64,000 nucleotides of DNA from Mesorhizobium sp. 131-2-1 (GCF_016756535.1 NZ_AP023247.1:1178001-1242000); one strand, 5' to 3'. Shown: positions 34,548 through 43,108, counted from the first letter of the stretch. Program-made: numbers and translations. Notes: generated by a model from the letters alone, not told the origin.

Positions 34548-34994
34548 TTATAGCAGATCGTACTCGATGAAGCCGGTCCGCCGCGCGACGTAGTCGTAGA
34601 GCTTGCGCGCCGTAGCATTGGTCTCGTGCGTCATCCAGTAGACGTTCTTCACGCCGATCTTGCCGGCCTCGTCCTGCACCGCTTTGATCAGCGCTGCTCC
34701 GACGCCCTTGCCGCGCACGTCCGGATCGGCGAACAGGTCCTGCAGATAGCAGTTGTTGACCAGCGACCAGCAGGAGCGGTGGTAGAGATAGTGGGTAAGG
34801 CCCACCGCCTTGCCATCGAGCGTGGCGATGAAACCCTTCGGCTCGAATTCGCCTTCCGTGAACAGGCGCTTCCAGGTGACGTCGTAGACCTCGTCGGGCA
34901 GCCTGGTTTCGTAGAAGGTGAGGTATGCGGTCCACAGCCGCCGCCAGTCGGCGTGGTCGGACTGGGCGAGCGGGCGGATGCTGATTTCGGACAT
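34548..34994 (-). CDS. GNAT-family N-acetyltransferase
   Basis: 148 residues from ATG 34994 (GAGGAGAG upstream). The acetyl-CoA-binding loop is DVRGKGVGAALI, preceded by LVNNCYLQDLFADP and followed by YWMTHETNATARKLYD, a common GNAT arrangement. The substrate is unknown: a small molecule or a protein N-terminus is equally possible. It sits between the small gene 35081-35422 and the VWA-protein gene, all on the minus strand, so the four genes from moxR may be co-transcribed. Confidence 0.88.
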   Translation of the reverse strand: MSEISIRPLAQSDHADWRRLWTAYLTFYETRLPDEVYDVTWKRLFTEGEFEPKGFIATLDGKAVGLTHYLYHRSCWSLVNNCYLQDLFADPDVRGKGVGAALIKAVQDEAGKIGVKNVYWMTHETNATARKLYDYVARRTGFIEYDLL

Positions 34995-35080
34995 TGGATG
35001 CTCTCCTCGTTTCGCGCCAACATCAACAAGGCCCATCGGTCACGCAACAGTCCACGTGCACACGACCGTCTGATCCTGGT

Positions 35081-35422
35081 CTAGTCAGATTGATCGCCCG
35101 AAAGAAGCTGGCTCGCCAAGACTTCAAACCGACAGGTACCCTCAAGGGATTCTACCAACCAGCCGTCATCTGTGTCGACCTCCGCAATCAATCGCCCTTC
35201 CTCATCACAGGACCGGGACAACACCAGACAGCGCAGGCCACCTTTACGCGGATATGTGCTTTTGGCATCCAGCCATTCGCCCGAGACAAGGGCTTGTTTT
35301 TCATGGAATTTCCATTTGCGGCCAAATCGATCATCGAATTCAAATTCGATGATTCCGGGCTGCGGCTCGTCATCGACCCAGCGTGTAATGGAAATATCTA
35401 TCTCTGCGTGTTCTTTTGACAC
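35081..35422 (-). CDS. Hypothetical protein, 113 aa, AT-richer insert in the moxR operon
   Basis: 113 residues, GTG start immediately after the moxR TAG (TAGGTG), so translation is probably coupled. The sequence is acidic and beta-rich: DISITRWVDDEPQPGIIEFEF, KWKFHEKQALVSGEWL and RCLVLSRSCDEEGRLIAEV. No known motif is visible. Base composition is clearly lower in GC than both neighbours (roughly half), hinting at recent acquisition. Its compact acidic nature resembles immunity or anti-effector proteins, but that is speculation. Confidence 0.6.
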   Translation of the reverse strand: MSKEHAEIDISITRWVDDEPQPGIIEFEFDDRFGRKWKFHEKQALVSGEWLDAKSTYPRKGGLRCLVLSRSCDEEGRLIAEVDTDDGWLVESLEGTCRFEVLASQLLSGDQSD

Positions 35423-36262
35423 CTAGCCCTGCCGTCTCGCCATAAAGGCCAGGCGCTCGAACAGGTGCACGTCCTGTTCGTTCTTCAACAGCGCGCCATG
35501 CAGCCTCGGCAGCATGTTCTTGGGGTCGGCGCGCAGGTCCTCGGGCGCGATGTCGTCGGCAACCAGCAGGCGGATCCAGTCGAGCGCCTCGGAGGTCGAC
35601 GGCTTCTTCTTCAATCCCGGAACGTCGCGGATCTCGTAGAACTGGGTGAGGGCTGCCCGCACCAGGTTCTGCTTGATGCCGGGGTAGTGGACGTCGACGA
35701 TGCGATGCAGCGTCTCGATGTCGGGGAAGCGGATGTAGTGGAAGAAGCAGCGGCGCAGGAAGGCGTCCGGCAGTTCCTTCTCGTTGTTGGAGGTGATGAT
35801 GACGATCGGCCTGAGCGCCGCGCGGATCGTCTCCCCGGTCTCGTAGACGAAGAACTCCATCCGGTCGAGTTCCTGCAGCAGGTCGTTGGGGAACTCGATG
35901 TCGGCCTTGTCGATCTCGTCGATCAGAAGCACGACCTTCCTCGGTGCGGCGAACGCATCCCAAAGCTTGCCGCGCTTGATGTAATTCCTGATGTCGTTGA
36001 AGCGGTCGTCGCCGAGCTGGCTGTCGCGCAGGCGCGAGACGGCGTCATATTCGTAGAGGCCCTGCTGCGCCTTGGTGGTCGACTTGACGTTCCATTCGAT
36101 GAAGTCCAGCCCGAGCGCCGCCGCCACCTGGCGGGCCAGCTCGGTCTTGCCGGTGCCGGGCTCGCCTTTGACCAGCAAGGGCCGCTCCAAAGCGATCGCC
36201 GCGTTGACCGCAACCATCAGATCCTTGTCGGCGACATAGGCCGCGGTGCCTTCGAAACGCAT
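35423..36262 (-). CDS. MoxR-family AAA+ ATPase
   Basis: 279 residues from ATG 36262 (the frame upstream is open but outside the fold). Walker A is GEPGTGKTE, Walker B LLIDEIDKA, sensor 1 ITSNNEKELPDAFLRR, and the arginine-finger region is RRCFFHYIRFPD. MoxR proteins remodel or help insert cofactors into partner complexes together with VWA proteins such as the one encoded at 33349-34539. It is the first gene of the minus-strand operon. The 5' end faces the 6S RNA region, from which it is transcribed divergently. Confidence 0.92.
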   Translation of the reverse strand: MRFEGTAAYVADKDLMVAVNAAIALERPLLVKGEPGTGKTELARQVAAALGLDFIEWNVKSTTKAQQGLYEYDAVSRLRDSQLGDDRFNDIRNYIKRGKLWDAFAAPRKVVLLIDEIDKADIEFPNDLLQELDRMEFFVYETGETIRAALRPIVIITSNNEKELPDAFLRRCFFHYIRFPDIETLHRIVDVHYPGIKQNLVRAALTQFYEIRDVPGLKKKPSTSEALDWIRLLVADDIAPEDLRADPKNMLPRLHGALLKNEQDVHLFERLAFMARRQG

Positions 36263-36432
36263 CTTTGCTCCCTGGTTCGTTCGGGCCGACCGTAAGGAGG
36301 CAACCTCGACAGCGCAAGGCAGGGCAGCGCCGCAAGGCCCGCACTGGGCTCGATGGCCAAGCGTTGCGCGAAAAGGGCAATTGGATTCCCGTTTCTCTGG
36401 CGCTCGGGCAGCCATCGGCCTATATTGGTCTT

Positions 36433-36590
36433 GGCGGTCTGCGCTTCCCGGCAGGAGACACTTTTCCCCGGGGCCTTAACGATCCTTAGGGAGCTGTCCC
36501 TGGGAAGACCCGTGGGTTTTCTCACACGGCGCCCACCTACTTTGTAGGCACCCGGGATCGACTTCTCCACCGGTTGTGTGGATCGTCACC
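36433..36590 (+). ncRNA. ssrS: 6S RNA
   Basis: Positions are approximate. The sequence has the rod shape of 6S RNA. The outer stem is CCGG-CA-GGAGA (36448-36458) with TCTCC-A-CCGG (36564-36573). Inner elements are AGGGA-GCTG-TCCCT (36488-36501), GTGGG/CCCAC (36512-36516 with 36532-36536) and CCTAC-TTT-GTAGG (36536-36548). A TATATT -10-like box lies at 36421-36426. The gene directly downstream is 5-formyl-THF cyclo-ligase, the conserved neighbour of 6S RNA in proteobacteria. 6S RNA binds housekeeping RNA polymerase by mimicking an open promoter, mainly in stationary phase. Confidence 0.85.
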
Positions 36591-36682
36591 TGACTGCAAG
36601 GAATCCACGCCCCGTGGATGATGTGTTAGAAAACGTCGCTTCCAAAACTCCATCCAAATCTGACCTTTTCTAGCGTTTGCGC

Positions 36683-37270
36683 ATGACATCTCCCAAAGAC
36701 CTGAAAAAACATCTGCGCAAGGAAGCGCTGGCGCGACGCGACGCGCTGGACGAATTCTGGCGCGTGGAGATTGCGCTCGAAATGGCCGAGACGGCGCGCG
36801 ACCAGATCGCGGTCGAGCCGGGACAGATCATCTCCGGCTTCTGGCCGATGCGCTCCGAGGTCGACGTGCGGCCGCTGATGCTGGTGTTGCGCGAAAAGGG
36901 CGCGCGACTCTGCCTGCCTGCCATCCTCGACAAGACGACAATCGTCTTTCGCGAGCTGGTGCGCGGCACGCCGCTGGTCGAGATGGGCTTCGGCACGGTC
37001 GGTCCGCATGAGGAAGCGCCTGTGCTAGACCCCTCGGTGATGCTGATACCGCTCGCCGCTTTCGACGCGCGCGGCCACCGCATCGGCTACGGCGCCGGCT
37101 ATTACGACCGGGCCATCGCCAAGCTCGTCGAAAAGGGGCTGACACCCAGGCTTATCGGCATTGCCTTCGACTGCCAGGAGGTGGCGCAGGTGCCGGATGA
37201 GAACCATGATGTGATCATCGCGGAAATACTCACCGAGAGCGGGTTGCGCCGGTTCACGCCGGAATTGTAG
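36683..37270 (+). CDS. 5-formyltetrahydrofolate cyclo-ligase
   Basis: 195 residues. It converts 5-formyl-THF to 5,10-methenyl-THF with ATP, clearing an inhibitory folate. Diagnostic blocks: KKHLRKEALARRDAL, the ATP-site GYGAGYYDR near residue 135 and IGIAFDCQEV. ATG 36683 is preferred to an in-frame TTG at 36677. Linkage to 6S RNA mirrors the ssrS-ygfA arrangement of other proteobacteria; read-through from the 6S promoter could contribute to expression. Confidence 0.94.
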   Translation: MTSPKDLKKHLRKEALARRDALDEFWRVEIALEMAETARDQIAVEPGQIISGFWPMRSEVDVRPLMLVLREKGARLCLPAILDKTTIVFRELVRGTPLVEMGFGTVGPHEEAPVLDPSVMLIPLAAFDARGHRIGYGAGYYDRAIAKLVEKGLTPRLIGIAFDCQEVAQVPDENHDVIIAEILTESGLRRFTPEL

Positions 37271-37287
37271 AAAAGCGTCTGAGAACG

Positions 37288-37313
37288 CATGATCTTTTGC
37301 GGAAAGTCATGCA
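37288..37313. repeat. Short GCATGAT-type inverted repeat
   Basis: GCATGA...TCATGC with the centre TCTTTTGCGGAAAG, just upstream of the ymdB-like gene. It appears to be a shortened member of the family at 25115 and 50345. Confidence 0.5.
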
Positions 37314-37347
37314 GCTTTTGCTTGGCGGACTTTCAGCGCGGGATCGT

Positions 37348-38172
37348 ATGAGACTTCTTTTCCTCGGCGACATGGTCGGAAAAACTGGACGCACGGCGGT
37401 GTGGGAGCAACTGCCGGGCCTGATTTCCGACTTCAAGCTCGACTTCGTGATCGTCAACGGCGAGAACGCTGCCGGCGGCTTCGGCATCACTGAGGAGATC
37501 TTCCGCGAGACGCTCGCTGCCGGCGCCGATGTCGTGACCACCGGCAACCATGTCTGGGACCAGCGCGACGCGCTGGTATTCGCCCCGCGTGAGGAGCGTT
37601 TCCTGCGCCCCTCCAATTTCCCCAAGGGCACGCCGGGGCGCGGTTCCGGCGTCTACATCGCCAGGAACGGCGCGCGGGTGCTGGTCGCCAACATCATGGG
37701 GCGCGTCTTCATGCACCCCGAGCTCGACGACCCGTTCCAGGCCGGCGAGCGCGAGCTTGCGGCCTGCCCGCTTGGCGAGCAGGCCGATGCGGTCGTCATC
37801 GACTTCCACGCCGAGGCAACGTCGGAAAAGATGTGCTTCGCGCACTTCGTCGATGGCCGAGCCAGCCTTGTCGTCGGCACCCATACGCATCAGCCGACCG
37901 CGGATCACCAGATCCTCAATGGTGGCACCGGCTACATGTCGGACGCCGGCATGTGCGGCGACTATGATTCCTCGCTCGGCATGGACAAGGAGGAGCCGCT
38001 CAACCGCTTCCTGTCGAAAGTGCCGAAAGGCCGCTTCGAGGCGGCGAACGGCCCGGCGACGCTCTGCGGCGTCGGCGTCGAGATTTCCGATCGCACCGGG
38101 CTGGCCGAAAAAATCGCGCCGTTTCGTCGCGGGCCCAGGCTGGAGGAAACCGCTCCGTCCTTCTGGTCGTGA
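37348..38172 (+). CDS. YmdB-family metallophosphoesterase (TIGR00282)
   Basis: 274 residues from ATG 37348. The two-metal phosphoesterase motifs are in order: GDMVGKTGR, VNGENAAGGFG, TTGNHVWDQR and VVGTHTHQPTAD. The family includes Bacillus YmdB, a cyclic-nucleotide phosphodiesterase that affects biofilm and motility decisions; the substrate in rhizobia is not established. The frame extends 17 codons upstream to 37297 inside a repeat. It lies after 5-FCL in the same direction. Confidence 0.92.
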   Translation: MRLLFLGDMVGKTGRTAVWEQLPGLISDFKLDFVIVNGENAAGGFGITEEIFRETLAAGADVVTTGNHVWDQRDALVFAPREERFLRPSNFPKGTPGRGSGVYIARNGARVLVANIMGRVFMHPELDDPFQAGERELAACPLGEQADAVVIDFHAEATSEKMCFAHFVDGRASLVVGTHTHQPTADHQILNGGTGYMSDAGMCGDYDSSLGMDKEEPLNRFLSKVPKGRFEAANGPATLCGVGVEISDRTGLAEKIAPFRRGPRLEETAPSFWS

Positions 38173-38243
38173 CATTGATATGAGCGGCGTCAGTACCTAA
38201 CTGGCGGCGACACCTGCTTCAGATCGTAGAGGGGACGACCTCC

Positions 38244-39011
38244 ATGCAGCTCATCGAATTCCTGGCGCCGCACTTTGCCTTTGTCTCCGACCCGACCGCC
38301 TGGGTGGCGCTGCTGACACTCGTGGTATTGGAGGTCGTGCTCGGCATCGACAATCTGATCTTCATCTCGATCCTCACCAACAAGCTGCCGCAGGCGCAGC
38401 GCGCCCGCGCCCGCCGGCTCGGCATCTCGGCGGCGCTGATCATGCGGCTGGTGCTGCTTGCCACCATCTCGATCATCGTCCAGCTGACGACGCCGGTGTT
38501 CACCGCGCTCGGCCACGGCTTTTCCTGGCGCGACCTGATCCTGATCGCCGGCGGCCTGTTCCTGGTCTGGAAGGCGACCAAGGAAATCCACCACACCGTC
38601 GATCCCGAGGACCACAAGGACACGATGCTCGGCGAGACGCTGCAGATATCGCTCGCCGGCGCCATCTTCCAGATCCTGTTGCTCGACCTCGTCTTCTCGA
38701 TCGATTCGATCATCACCGCCGTCGGCATGACCGACGAGATCGCCATCATGTACATCGCTGTCATCGTCGCGGTGAGCGTGATGATGCTGGCGGCCGGGCC
38801 GCTTGCCGATTTCATCGCCAAGAACCCCAGCATCGTCATGCTGGCGCTGGGCTTCCTGCTGATGATCGGCATGACGCTGATTGCCGACGGCATGGGCTAT
38901 CACGTGCCCAAGGGCTACATCTACGCGGCGATGGGCTTTTCGGCGCTGGTCGAGGGCCTCAACATGCTGGCGCGGCGGCGCAGGAAGGCAAGGTCCGGCG
39001 AAGGGCATTGA
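38244..39011 (+). CDS. TerC-family membrane protein
   Basis: 255 residues, seven or so membrane helices. The two conserved acidic membrane motifs are present: [15 protein letters not shown] near residue 32 and [15 protein letters not shown] near 150. HHTVDPEDH lies in the central loop and an Arg/Lys-rich tail follows. TerC relatives take part in metal-ion (manganese) efflux, for example to load exported metalloenzymes, and in tellurite resistance. I looked for a manganese riboswitch in the 71-base leader and did not find one. GAGGGGACG precedes ATG 38244. Confidence 0.92.
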   Translation: MQLIEFLAPHFAFVSDPTAWVALLTLVVLEVVLGIDNLIFISILTNKLPQAQRARARRLGISAALIMRLVLLATISIIVQLTTPVFTALGHGFSWRDLILIAGGLFLVWKATKEIHHTVDPEDHKDTMLGETLQISLAGAIFQILLLDLVFSIDSIITAVGMTDEIAIMYIAVIVAVSVMMLAAGPLADFIAKNPSIVMLALGFLLMIGMTLIADGMGYHVPKGYIYAAMGFSALVEGLNMLARRRRKARSGEGH

Positions 39012-39178
39012 CGCGAAGCGCCCTTCGTCATCGCCTCCGAGGCCCACGGCAGATCCCTCGCGCGTCCGATACCACGCGCGGCTGGACGAATTGAGCCGAT
39101 TTATCTATAAGCCGGCCATTCCGAAAGAGCGCCGTATGCCTTGCAGGGATACTGGGGACGCTCTGATATTTTGAATTC

Positions 39179-39226
39179 GAGCATTTTGCCAAGAGCAAGG
39201 TGACTGCACCTGGCCTCAGAATGCTC
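39179..39226. repeat. Extragenic inverted repeat upstream of yebC
   Basis: GAGCATTTTG pairs with CAGAATGCTC, and GGTG-ACTG-CACC forms the tip. It lies 24 bases before the yebC start. It looks like another family of multicopy extragenic palindrome, although only one copy is in this window. Confidence 0.55.
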
Positions 39227-39249
39227 TAGCCGAACACGACAGGGGTGCC

Positions 39250-39999
39250 ATGGCTGGCCATTCACAGTTCAAGAACATCATGCACCGCAAGGGCCGCCAG
39301 GATGCGGTGCGGTCGAAAATGTTTTCCAAGCTGGCGCGCGAAATCACCGTCGCGGCCAAGACCGGCACGCCGGATCCGGCGATGAACCCGCGGCTGCGCC
39401 TTGCCGTGCAGAACGCCAAGGCCGTGTCGATGCCGAAGGACAACATCCAGCGCGCTATCAACAAGGCTTCGGCCGGCGATGGCGAAAACTACGAGGCGGT
39501 TCGCTACGAGGGCTACGGCCCGGGCGGCGTGGCGCTGATCGTCGAGGCGCTGACCGACAATCGCAACCGTTCGGCCTCCAACGTGCGCGCGGCCTTCACC
39601 AAGGCCGGCGGCGCGCTCGGCGAAACCGGCTCGGTGTCGTTCATGTGGAACCGGGTCGGCGAGATCTATTACCGGGCTGCGGCCGGCGACGCCGACAAGG
39701 TCATGGAAGCGGCGATCGAGGCCGGCGCGGACGACGTGGAATCTGACGAGGAAGGCCACACCATCTACTGCACCTTCGAGAATCTCGGCGATGTGTCGAA
39801 GGCGCTCGAAGCCTCGCTCGGCGAAGCGGAATCGGTGAAGCCGATCTGGCAGCCGCAGAACAACGTTCCGGTCGACGAGGAACGCGCGCAGTCGCTGATG
39901 AAGCTGGTCGCCACGCTCGAGGATGACGACGACGTGCAGAGCGTCTACGCCAACTTCGAGGTCGACGACGAGACCATGGCCAAGCTCAGCGCGGCCTAA
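39250..39999 (+). CDS. yebC: YebC/PmpR-family regulator
   Basis: 249 residues, three-domain YebC fold: [19 protein letters not shown] at the N-terminus, then [25 protein letters not shown], then [22 protein letters not shown], and an acidic C-terminal segment. YebC proteins have been described as transcription regulators (PmpR) and, more recently, as factors that help ribosomes through proline stretches. In many alphaproteobacteria yebC is immediately before ruvCAB; here ruvC lies 21 kb further on. Confidence 0.96.
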   Translation: MAGHSQFKNIMHRKGRQDAVRSKMFSKLAREITVAAKTGTPDPAMNPRLRLAVQNAKAVSMPKDNIQRAINKASAGDGENYEAVRYEGYGPGGVALIVEALTDNRNRSASNVRAAFTKAGGALGETGSVSFMWNRVGEIYYRAAAGDADKVMEAAIEAGADDVESDEEGHTIYCTFENLGDVSKALEASLGEAESVKPIWQPQNNVPVDEERAQSLMKLVATLEDDDDVQSVYANFEVDDETMAKLSAA

Positions 40000-40010
40000 A
40001 CCTACGCGAC

Positions 40011-40301
40011 ATGAGCGAAGCACCGCTGCCCACCATCCGCATCACCTATTGCACGCAGTGCCAGTGGCTGCTGCGTGCCGGCTGGATGGCGCAGGAGCTC
40101 TTGTCCACCTTCGGCACCGATCTCGGTGAAGTGACGCTGGTGCCGGGCACCGGCGGCGTCTTCAGCATTTCCTGCAACGACACGCTGGTCTGGGAGCGCA
40201 AGCGCGACGGCGGCTTTCCGGATGCGGCGAAGCTCAAGCAACTGGTGCGCGACGTCATCGATCCGGACCGCGATCTCGGCCATGCCGACCGCAAAGGCTA
40301 A
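40011..40301 (+). CDS. SelT/SelW/SelH-family thioredoxin-like protein
   Basis: 96 residues. The Rdx-type redox motif is YCTQCQW near residue 14, with Cys where some relatives carry selenocysteine. GEVTLVPGTGGVFSI and GGFPDAAKLKQLVRD are family-typical. A thiol-redox role is inferred. It starts 11 bases after the yebC stop and is probably co-transcribed with it. Confidence 0.9.
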   Translation: MSEAPLPTIRITYCTQCQWLLRAGWMAQELLSTFGTDLGEVTLVPGTGGVFSISCNDTLVWERKRDGGFPDAAKLKQLVRDVIDPDRDLGHADRKG

Positions 40302-40309
40302 GCTGCATT

Positions 40310-40434
40310 GATATTCAGGTGAGGCCGGCCTGCAAACGCTGCTTTCCTGCGCTTCCGGTGCTCACGTACTTTAAGTACGCTCCGCTCCGGTTCTCGGAAA
40401 TCACCGTCTTCGGCTCGGCCTGACCTGAATCTCA
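40310..40434. repeat. Palindromic extragenic repeat, copy 3 of core family
   Basis: Terminal arms GATATTCAGGTGAGGCCGGCC and GGCTCGGCCTGACCTGAATCTC are shared with copy 2. The 50-base core 40347-40396 is identical to copy 1 (5059-5108). The element fills most of the gap between the SelW-like gene and the convergent DUF1772 gene. Confidence 0.85.
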
Positions 40435-40459
40435 ACACAGCTTCACTGCCATATCCCTT

Positions 40460-40936
40460 TCAGAGCAGTGCGAAGATAAAGCAGGCCATCGCCACGATGG
40501 CGGTGACGGTGCGGACGTGGTTCCACATCACCCATTGGCTCAGATGGTTCGCCCACACAGCGGCGCCATTGCTGCTGGCCGGGTCGACGGCGGCGAGCGC
40601 ATCGTTGAGCGGCACGTTGAAGACCATGGTCACGATCGGGTTGCCGATCAGGTAGAGCACCGCCCCGGCAAGCAGCCAGTACGAGCCGGACTGGCTCCAG
40701 CCCATGATGGCGGCGGCGATAAGCACCAGACAGAGCAGGCCGGTGCCGAAAAGCGCCGTCATGAAGGTTGGGGTGATCACCGTGATGTTGATCGAGTTCA
40801 TTGCGGCGATGCCGCTTGGGACGGGCAGCCGGGCAAGCGCCGCCATGACGAAGTTGGAGAAGGCGAAGAACACGCCGCCGACGACGCCCGAGCCGATGGC
40901 CGCAATGAAGGTTAGGGTGGGAAGAAGCTTGGTCAT
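40460..40936 (-). CDS. DUF1772 membrane protein
   Basis: 158 residues, four membrane helices (GSGVVGGVFFAFSNFVM; FMTALFGTGLLCLVLIAAAI; SYWLLAGAVLYLIGNPIV; VTAIVAMACFIFALL). FSNFVM near the N-terminus and LNDALAA/WNHVRT are DUF1772 hallmarks; the family includes anthrone oxygenase-like proteins. It starts one base after the stop of the NAD(P)-binding protein gene (TGA-G-ATG), so the two form an operon controlled from the TetR side. Confidence 0.86.
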   Translation of the reverse strand: MTKLLPTLTFIAAIGSGVVGGVFFAFSNFVMAALARLPVPSGIAAMNSINITVITPTFMTALFGTGLLCLVLIAAAIMGWSQSGSYWLLAGAVLYLIGNPIVTMVFNVPLNDALAAVDPASSNGAAVWANHLSQWVMWNHVRTVTAIVAMACFIFALL

Positions 40937-40937
40937 C

Positions 40938-41762
40938 TCACTTGCTCCAGATGCCGGTTGCGGCGGTTTCGGTTGCGTAGGCGGAAAAGTCCTTCGGCTG
41001 GCGGCCGAGCGCGCGCTGCACGCCGTCTGTCAACGTCTCGTTGCGCCCGTCGAGCACCTTCGTGAAGAGCTCGTCGAGCAGCCAGGCGAATTCCGGCGGC
41101 AGGTTGTGCGCCGCCACCGCGTCGGTGAATTCGGCATGCGAGATCTGCCGGTAGCGGATGTCGCGGCCGGTGGCCCTGCCGATCTCGGTGACGGCGTCGG
41201 CAAAGCTCAGCAGGCGTGGGCCGGTGAGCTCGTAAAGCTGGCCGATATGACCCGGCTCCGTCAGGACGGTTTCGGCGACGTCGGCGATGTCGTCGACATC
41301 GACGAAAGGTTCCCCGACATTGCCGACCGGCAAGGCGACCTCGCCTTCGAGAATGGACTCGACCAGGAAGCCCTCGCTGAAATTCTGCGAGAACCAGGAG
41401 CAGCGCAGGATGGTCCAGTCGGCGCCCGAGGCCTTCAACATCTCCTCGGCGCGCTGCGCTTCGGTTTCGCCACGGCCGGAGAGCAGCACCAACCGCTTGA
41501 CGCCGCATTCGACAGCGAGCTGGGCAAACGCCTCGACGGTTTCGGCGGCGCCCGGCACGGCGATGTCCGGATAGTAGCTGATGTAGACGGCGTCGACACC
41601 TTCGAGCGCCCGGCCCCATGTTGCCTTGTCCAGCCAGTCGAAGGGCGGCGTGCCTGCGCGGGAGCCGATCCGCACAGGAATGTTCTTGGCGGTCAGCCGT
41701 TCGGCCAGGCGCCGGCCGGTCTTGCCGGTGCCGCCCAGGATCAAAACAGGTTTCGTATTCAT
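40938..41762 (-). CDS. NmrA-like NAD(P)-binding protein
   Basis: 274 residues from ATG 41762 (GAGGAGATCGAG upstream). The Rossmann loop is LILGGTGKTGRRLAE, followed by VKRLVLLSGRG and WTILRCSWFSQNFSEG, as in NmrA/QorB-like proteins. It could be a quinone or electrophile reductase or a redox sensor. It is divergent from a TetR gene, with DUF1772 following. Such trios commonly respond to small toxic compounds. Confidence 0.88.
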   Translation of the reverse strand: MNTKPVLILGGTGKTGRRLAERLTAKNIPVRIGSRAGTPPFDWLDKATWGRALEGVDAVYISYYPDIAVPGAAETVEAFAQLAVECGVKRLVLLSGRGETEAQRAEEMLKASGADWTILRCSWFSQNFSEGFLVESILEGEVALPVGNVGEPFVDVDDIADVAETVLTEPGHIGQLYELTGPRLLSFADAVTEIGRATGRDIRYRQISHAEFTDAVAAHNLPPEFAWLLDELFTKVLDGRNETLTDGVQRALGRQPKDFSAYATETAATGIWSK

Positions 41763-41786
41763 CTCGATCTCCTCGTTCTGAAAAAG

Positions 41787-41801
41787 GTGAGTAATCCTCA
41801 C
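41787..41801. promoter_or_regulatory. Candidate TetR operator
   Basis: GTGAG-TAATC-CTCAC, a perfect five-base inverted repeat 24 bases upstream of the NmrA-like start, in the region divergent from the TetR gene. A looser pair (TTTGCAAAA, TTTTGCGAG) lies next to it. Only one symmetrical site of this type is seen. Confidence 0.4.
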
Positions 41802-41876
41802 ATTTGCAAAACGTGATAAACCCTCGTATTTTGCGAGTCAAGCCAATTTTGTCGAAAGCAGGCTCCGGAGAGGTCC

Positions 41877-42521
41877 ATGGAAGGCAGGGGGGATGCGCCG
41901 CATCAGCAGGATGGGCAGATTGCGTCGCCGCGCCGGTCCCCGACCCAGCAGCGCAGCCGCGAGCGGGTCGAGCGCATGCTTGCCGCCGCCTCGGCGCTGA
42001 TCGCGGAGCAGGGCAGCGACGCGATGCGCATGGGCGAGGTTGCGGAGCGGGCAGGCGTGTCGATCGGCTCGCTCTACCAGTTCTTCCCCGACAAGCGGGC
42101 GATCGTCTGGGCGCTGGCCGAACGCTACACCGCCGAGAGCCAGGCCTGCATCGCCGCGGCGCTCAAGGATGTCGGCGACGCCGAGGGCCTCAGCCGGGCG
42201 TTCTCGGAACTGGTCGATATCTATTACCGGCTGTTCCTGGCCGAGCCGGTGATGCGCGACATCTGGTCGGGCACGCAGGCCGACAAGGCACTGCGCGCGC
42301 TGGAACTGGCCGACAGCCGCGCCAATGCCGAATTCCTCGTCGCGGTGCTAAAGCGATTGCGGCCGGATGCCGACCCGGTGGCGCTGGAGACGACGGCGTT
42401 CCTGGTCTGGCAGATGGGCGAGGCCGCCATGCGGCTGGCGATCTCGGTCGACCGGCAGGAAGGCGACAGGCTGGTCGCGGCGTACAAGCGCATGGCGCTG
42501 AGGGAACTGCTTGCCGAGTAG
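41877..42521 (+). CDS. TetR-family regulator
   Basis: 214 residues. The N-terminal helix-turn-helix is MGEVAERAGVSIGSLYQFFPDKRAIV (about 52-77), the TetR signature; the rest is a helical ligand domain. About 20 polar residues precede the fold (QQRSRERVERMLAAAS). It is divergent from the NmrA-like/DUF1772 operon across 114 bases and is therefore its likely repressor. The ATG at 41877 has AGAGG upstream. Confidence 0.9.
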   Translation: MEGRGDAPHQQDGQIASPRRSPTQQRSRERVERMLAAASALIAEQGSDAMRMGEVAERAGVSIGSLYQFFPDKRAIVWALAERYTAESQACIAAALKDVGDAEGLSRAFSELVDIYYRLFLAEPVMRDIWSGTQADKALRALELADSRANAEFLVAVLKRLRPDADPVALETTAFLVWQMGEAAMRLAISVDRQEGDRLVAAYKRMALRELLAE

Positions 42522-42530
42522 GGGCGCGCT

Positions 42531-43031
42531 CTAGCGGCCGAGATAATCCCGGAGCATTTCGGCGCGTTCGTCTTCCGTGCACATCGCCATGCGGGCGAGG
42601 CTGAACTGACCTCGATGAAGCGCGACGACTGCCAAGGCGCAGGTCACGGTCTCGTCATCGCCCGGCACTGCCAGATCACGCAACGCCAACTGGAAAAGTG
42701 TCTGCCAAGCCGCTTTGTAGTGCGGTTCGATCCAATCCGGGATCGGTGGGTTCCGGTCATCGAGCAGTCGGGCTTCCTCGATCGTCGCGGCTAGGCCGTA
42801 GGCACCCCAATAGGCCGGAGTTTGGTCTTCCGAGACGCGAACGATTTCCACGACTGCGGCGTAGGACGCGTCTCCGACATCCCCCTGATGATGCAATTCG
42901 TTCCAGAGTTCGTCCCATGCCGACTTGCTGCTGTAGTGAACGGCCAGCGTGCGCAAGGCCGGTCGCGGATCATAGACGACTTTGTATCCGCCCTTGAGGA
43001 CGGACCATCGCCCGTCGTTGAGAATAGACAT
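42531..43031 (-). CDS. Hypothetical protein, HEAT-repeat/immunity-like
   Basis: 166 residues from ATG 43031 (GGAGGGTGCC upstream); the frame extends further upstream only weakly. The central block WDELWNELHHQGDVGDASYAAV resembles a motif (LW...HQG-x-V-x-x-ASYAA) in helical-repeat proteins often found as orphan immunity proteins of contact toxins. No toxin gene is adjacent. The assignment rests on a remembered pattern and is tentative. It is convergent with the TetR gene and lies downstream of rpmE beyond a strong terminator, so it has its own promoter. Confidence 0.6.
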   Translation of the reverse strand: MSILNDGRWSVLKGGYKVVYDPRPALRTLAVHYSSKSAWDELWNELHHQGDVGDASYAAVVEIVRVSEDQTPAYWGAYGLAATIEEARLLDDRNPPIPDWIEPHYKAAWQTLFQLALRDLAVPGDDETVTCALAVVALHRGQFSLARMAMCTEDERAEMLRDYLGR

Positions 43032-43080
43032 GGCACCCTCCCTGACGGATTGCGTTCCACCATGCGACTTGCGGGTCAAC

Positions 43081-43108
43081 AAAAAACCCGCCTCGAGGGC
43101 GGGTTTTT
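43081..43108. terminator. Bidirectional terminator downstream of rpmE
   Basis: AAAAACCCGCC-TCGA-GGGCGGGTTTTT: perfect stem with A and T tails on both sides, so it can stop transcription in either direction. It lies 26 bases after the rpmE stop on the minus strand. Confidence 0.92.

Noticed and set aside
38173..38243. yybP-ykoY manganese riboswitch before the TerC gene
   Set aside because: The leader has only 71 bases and lacks the conserved internal loops of that riboswitch.
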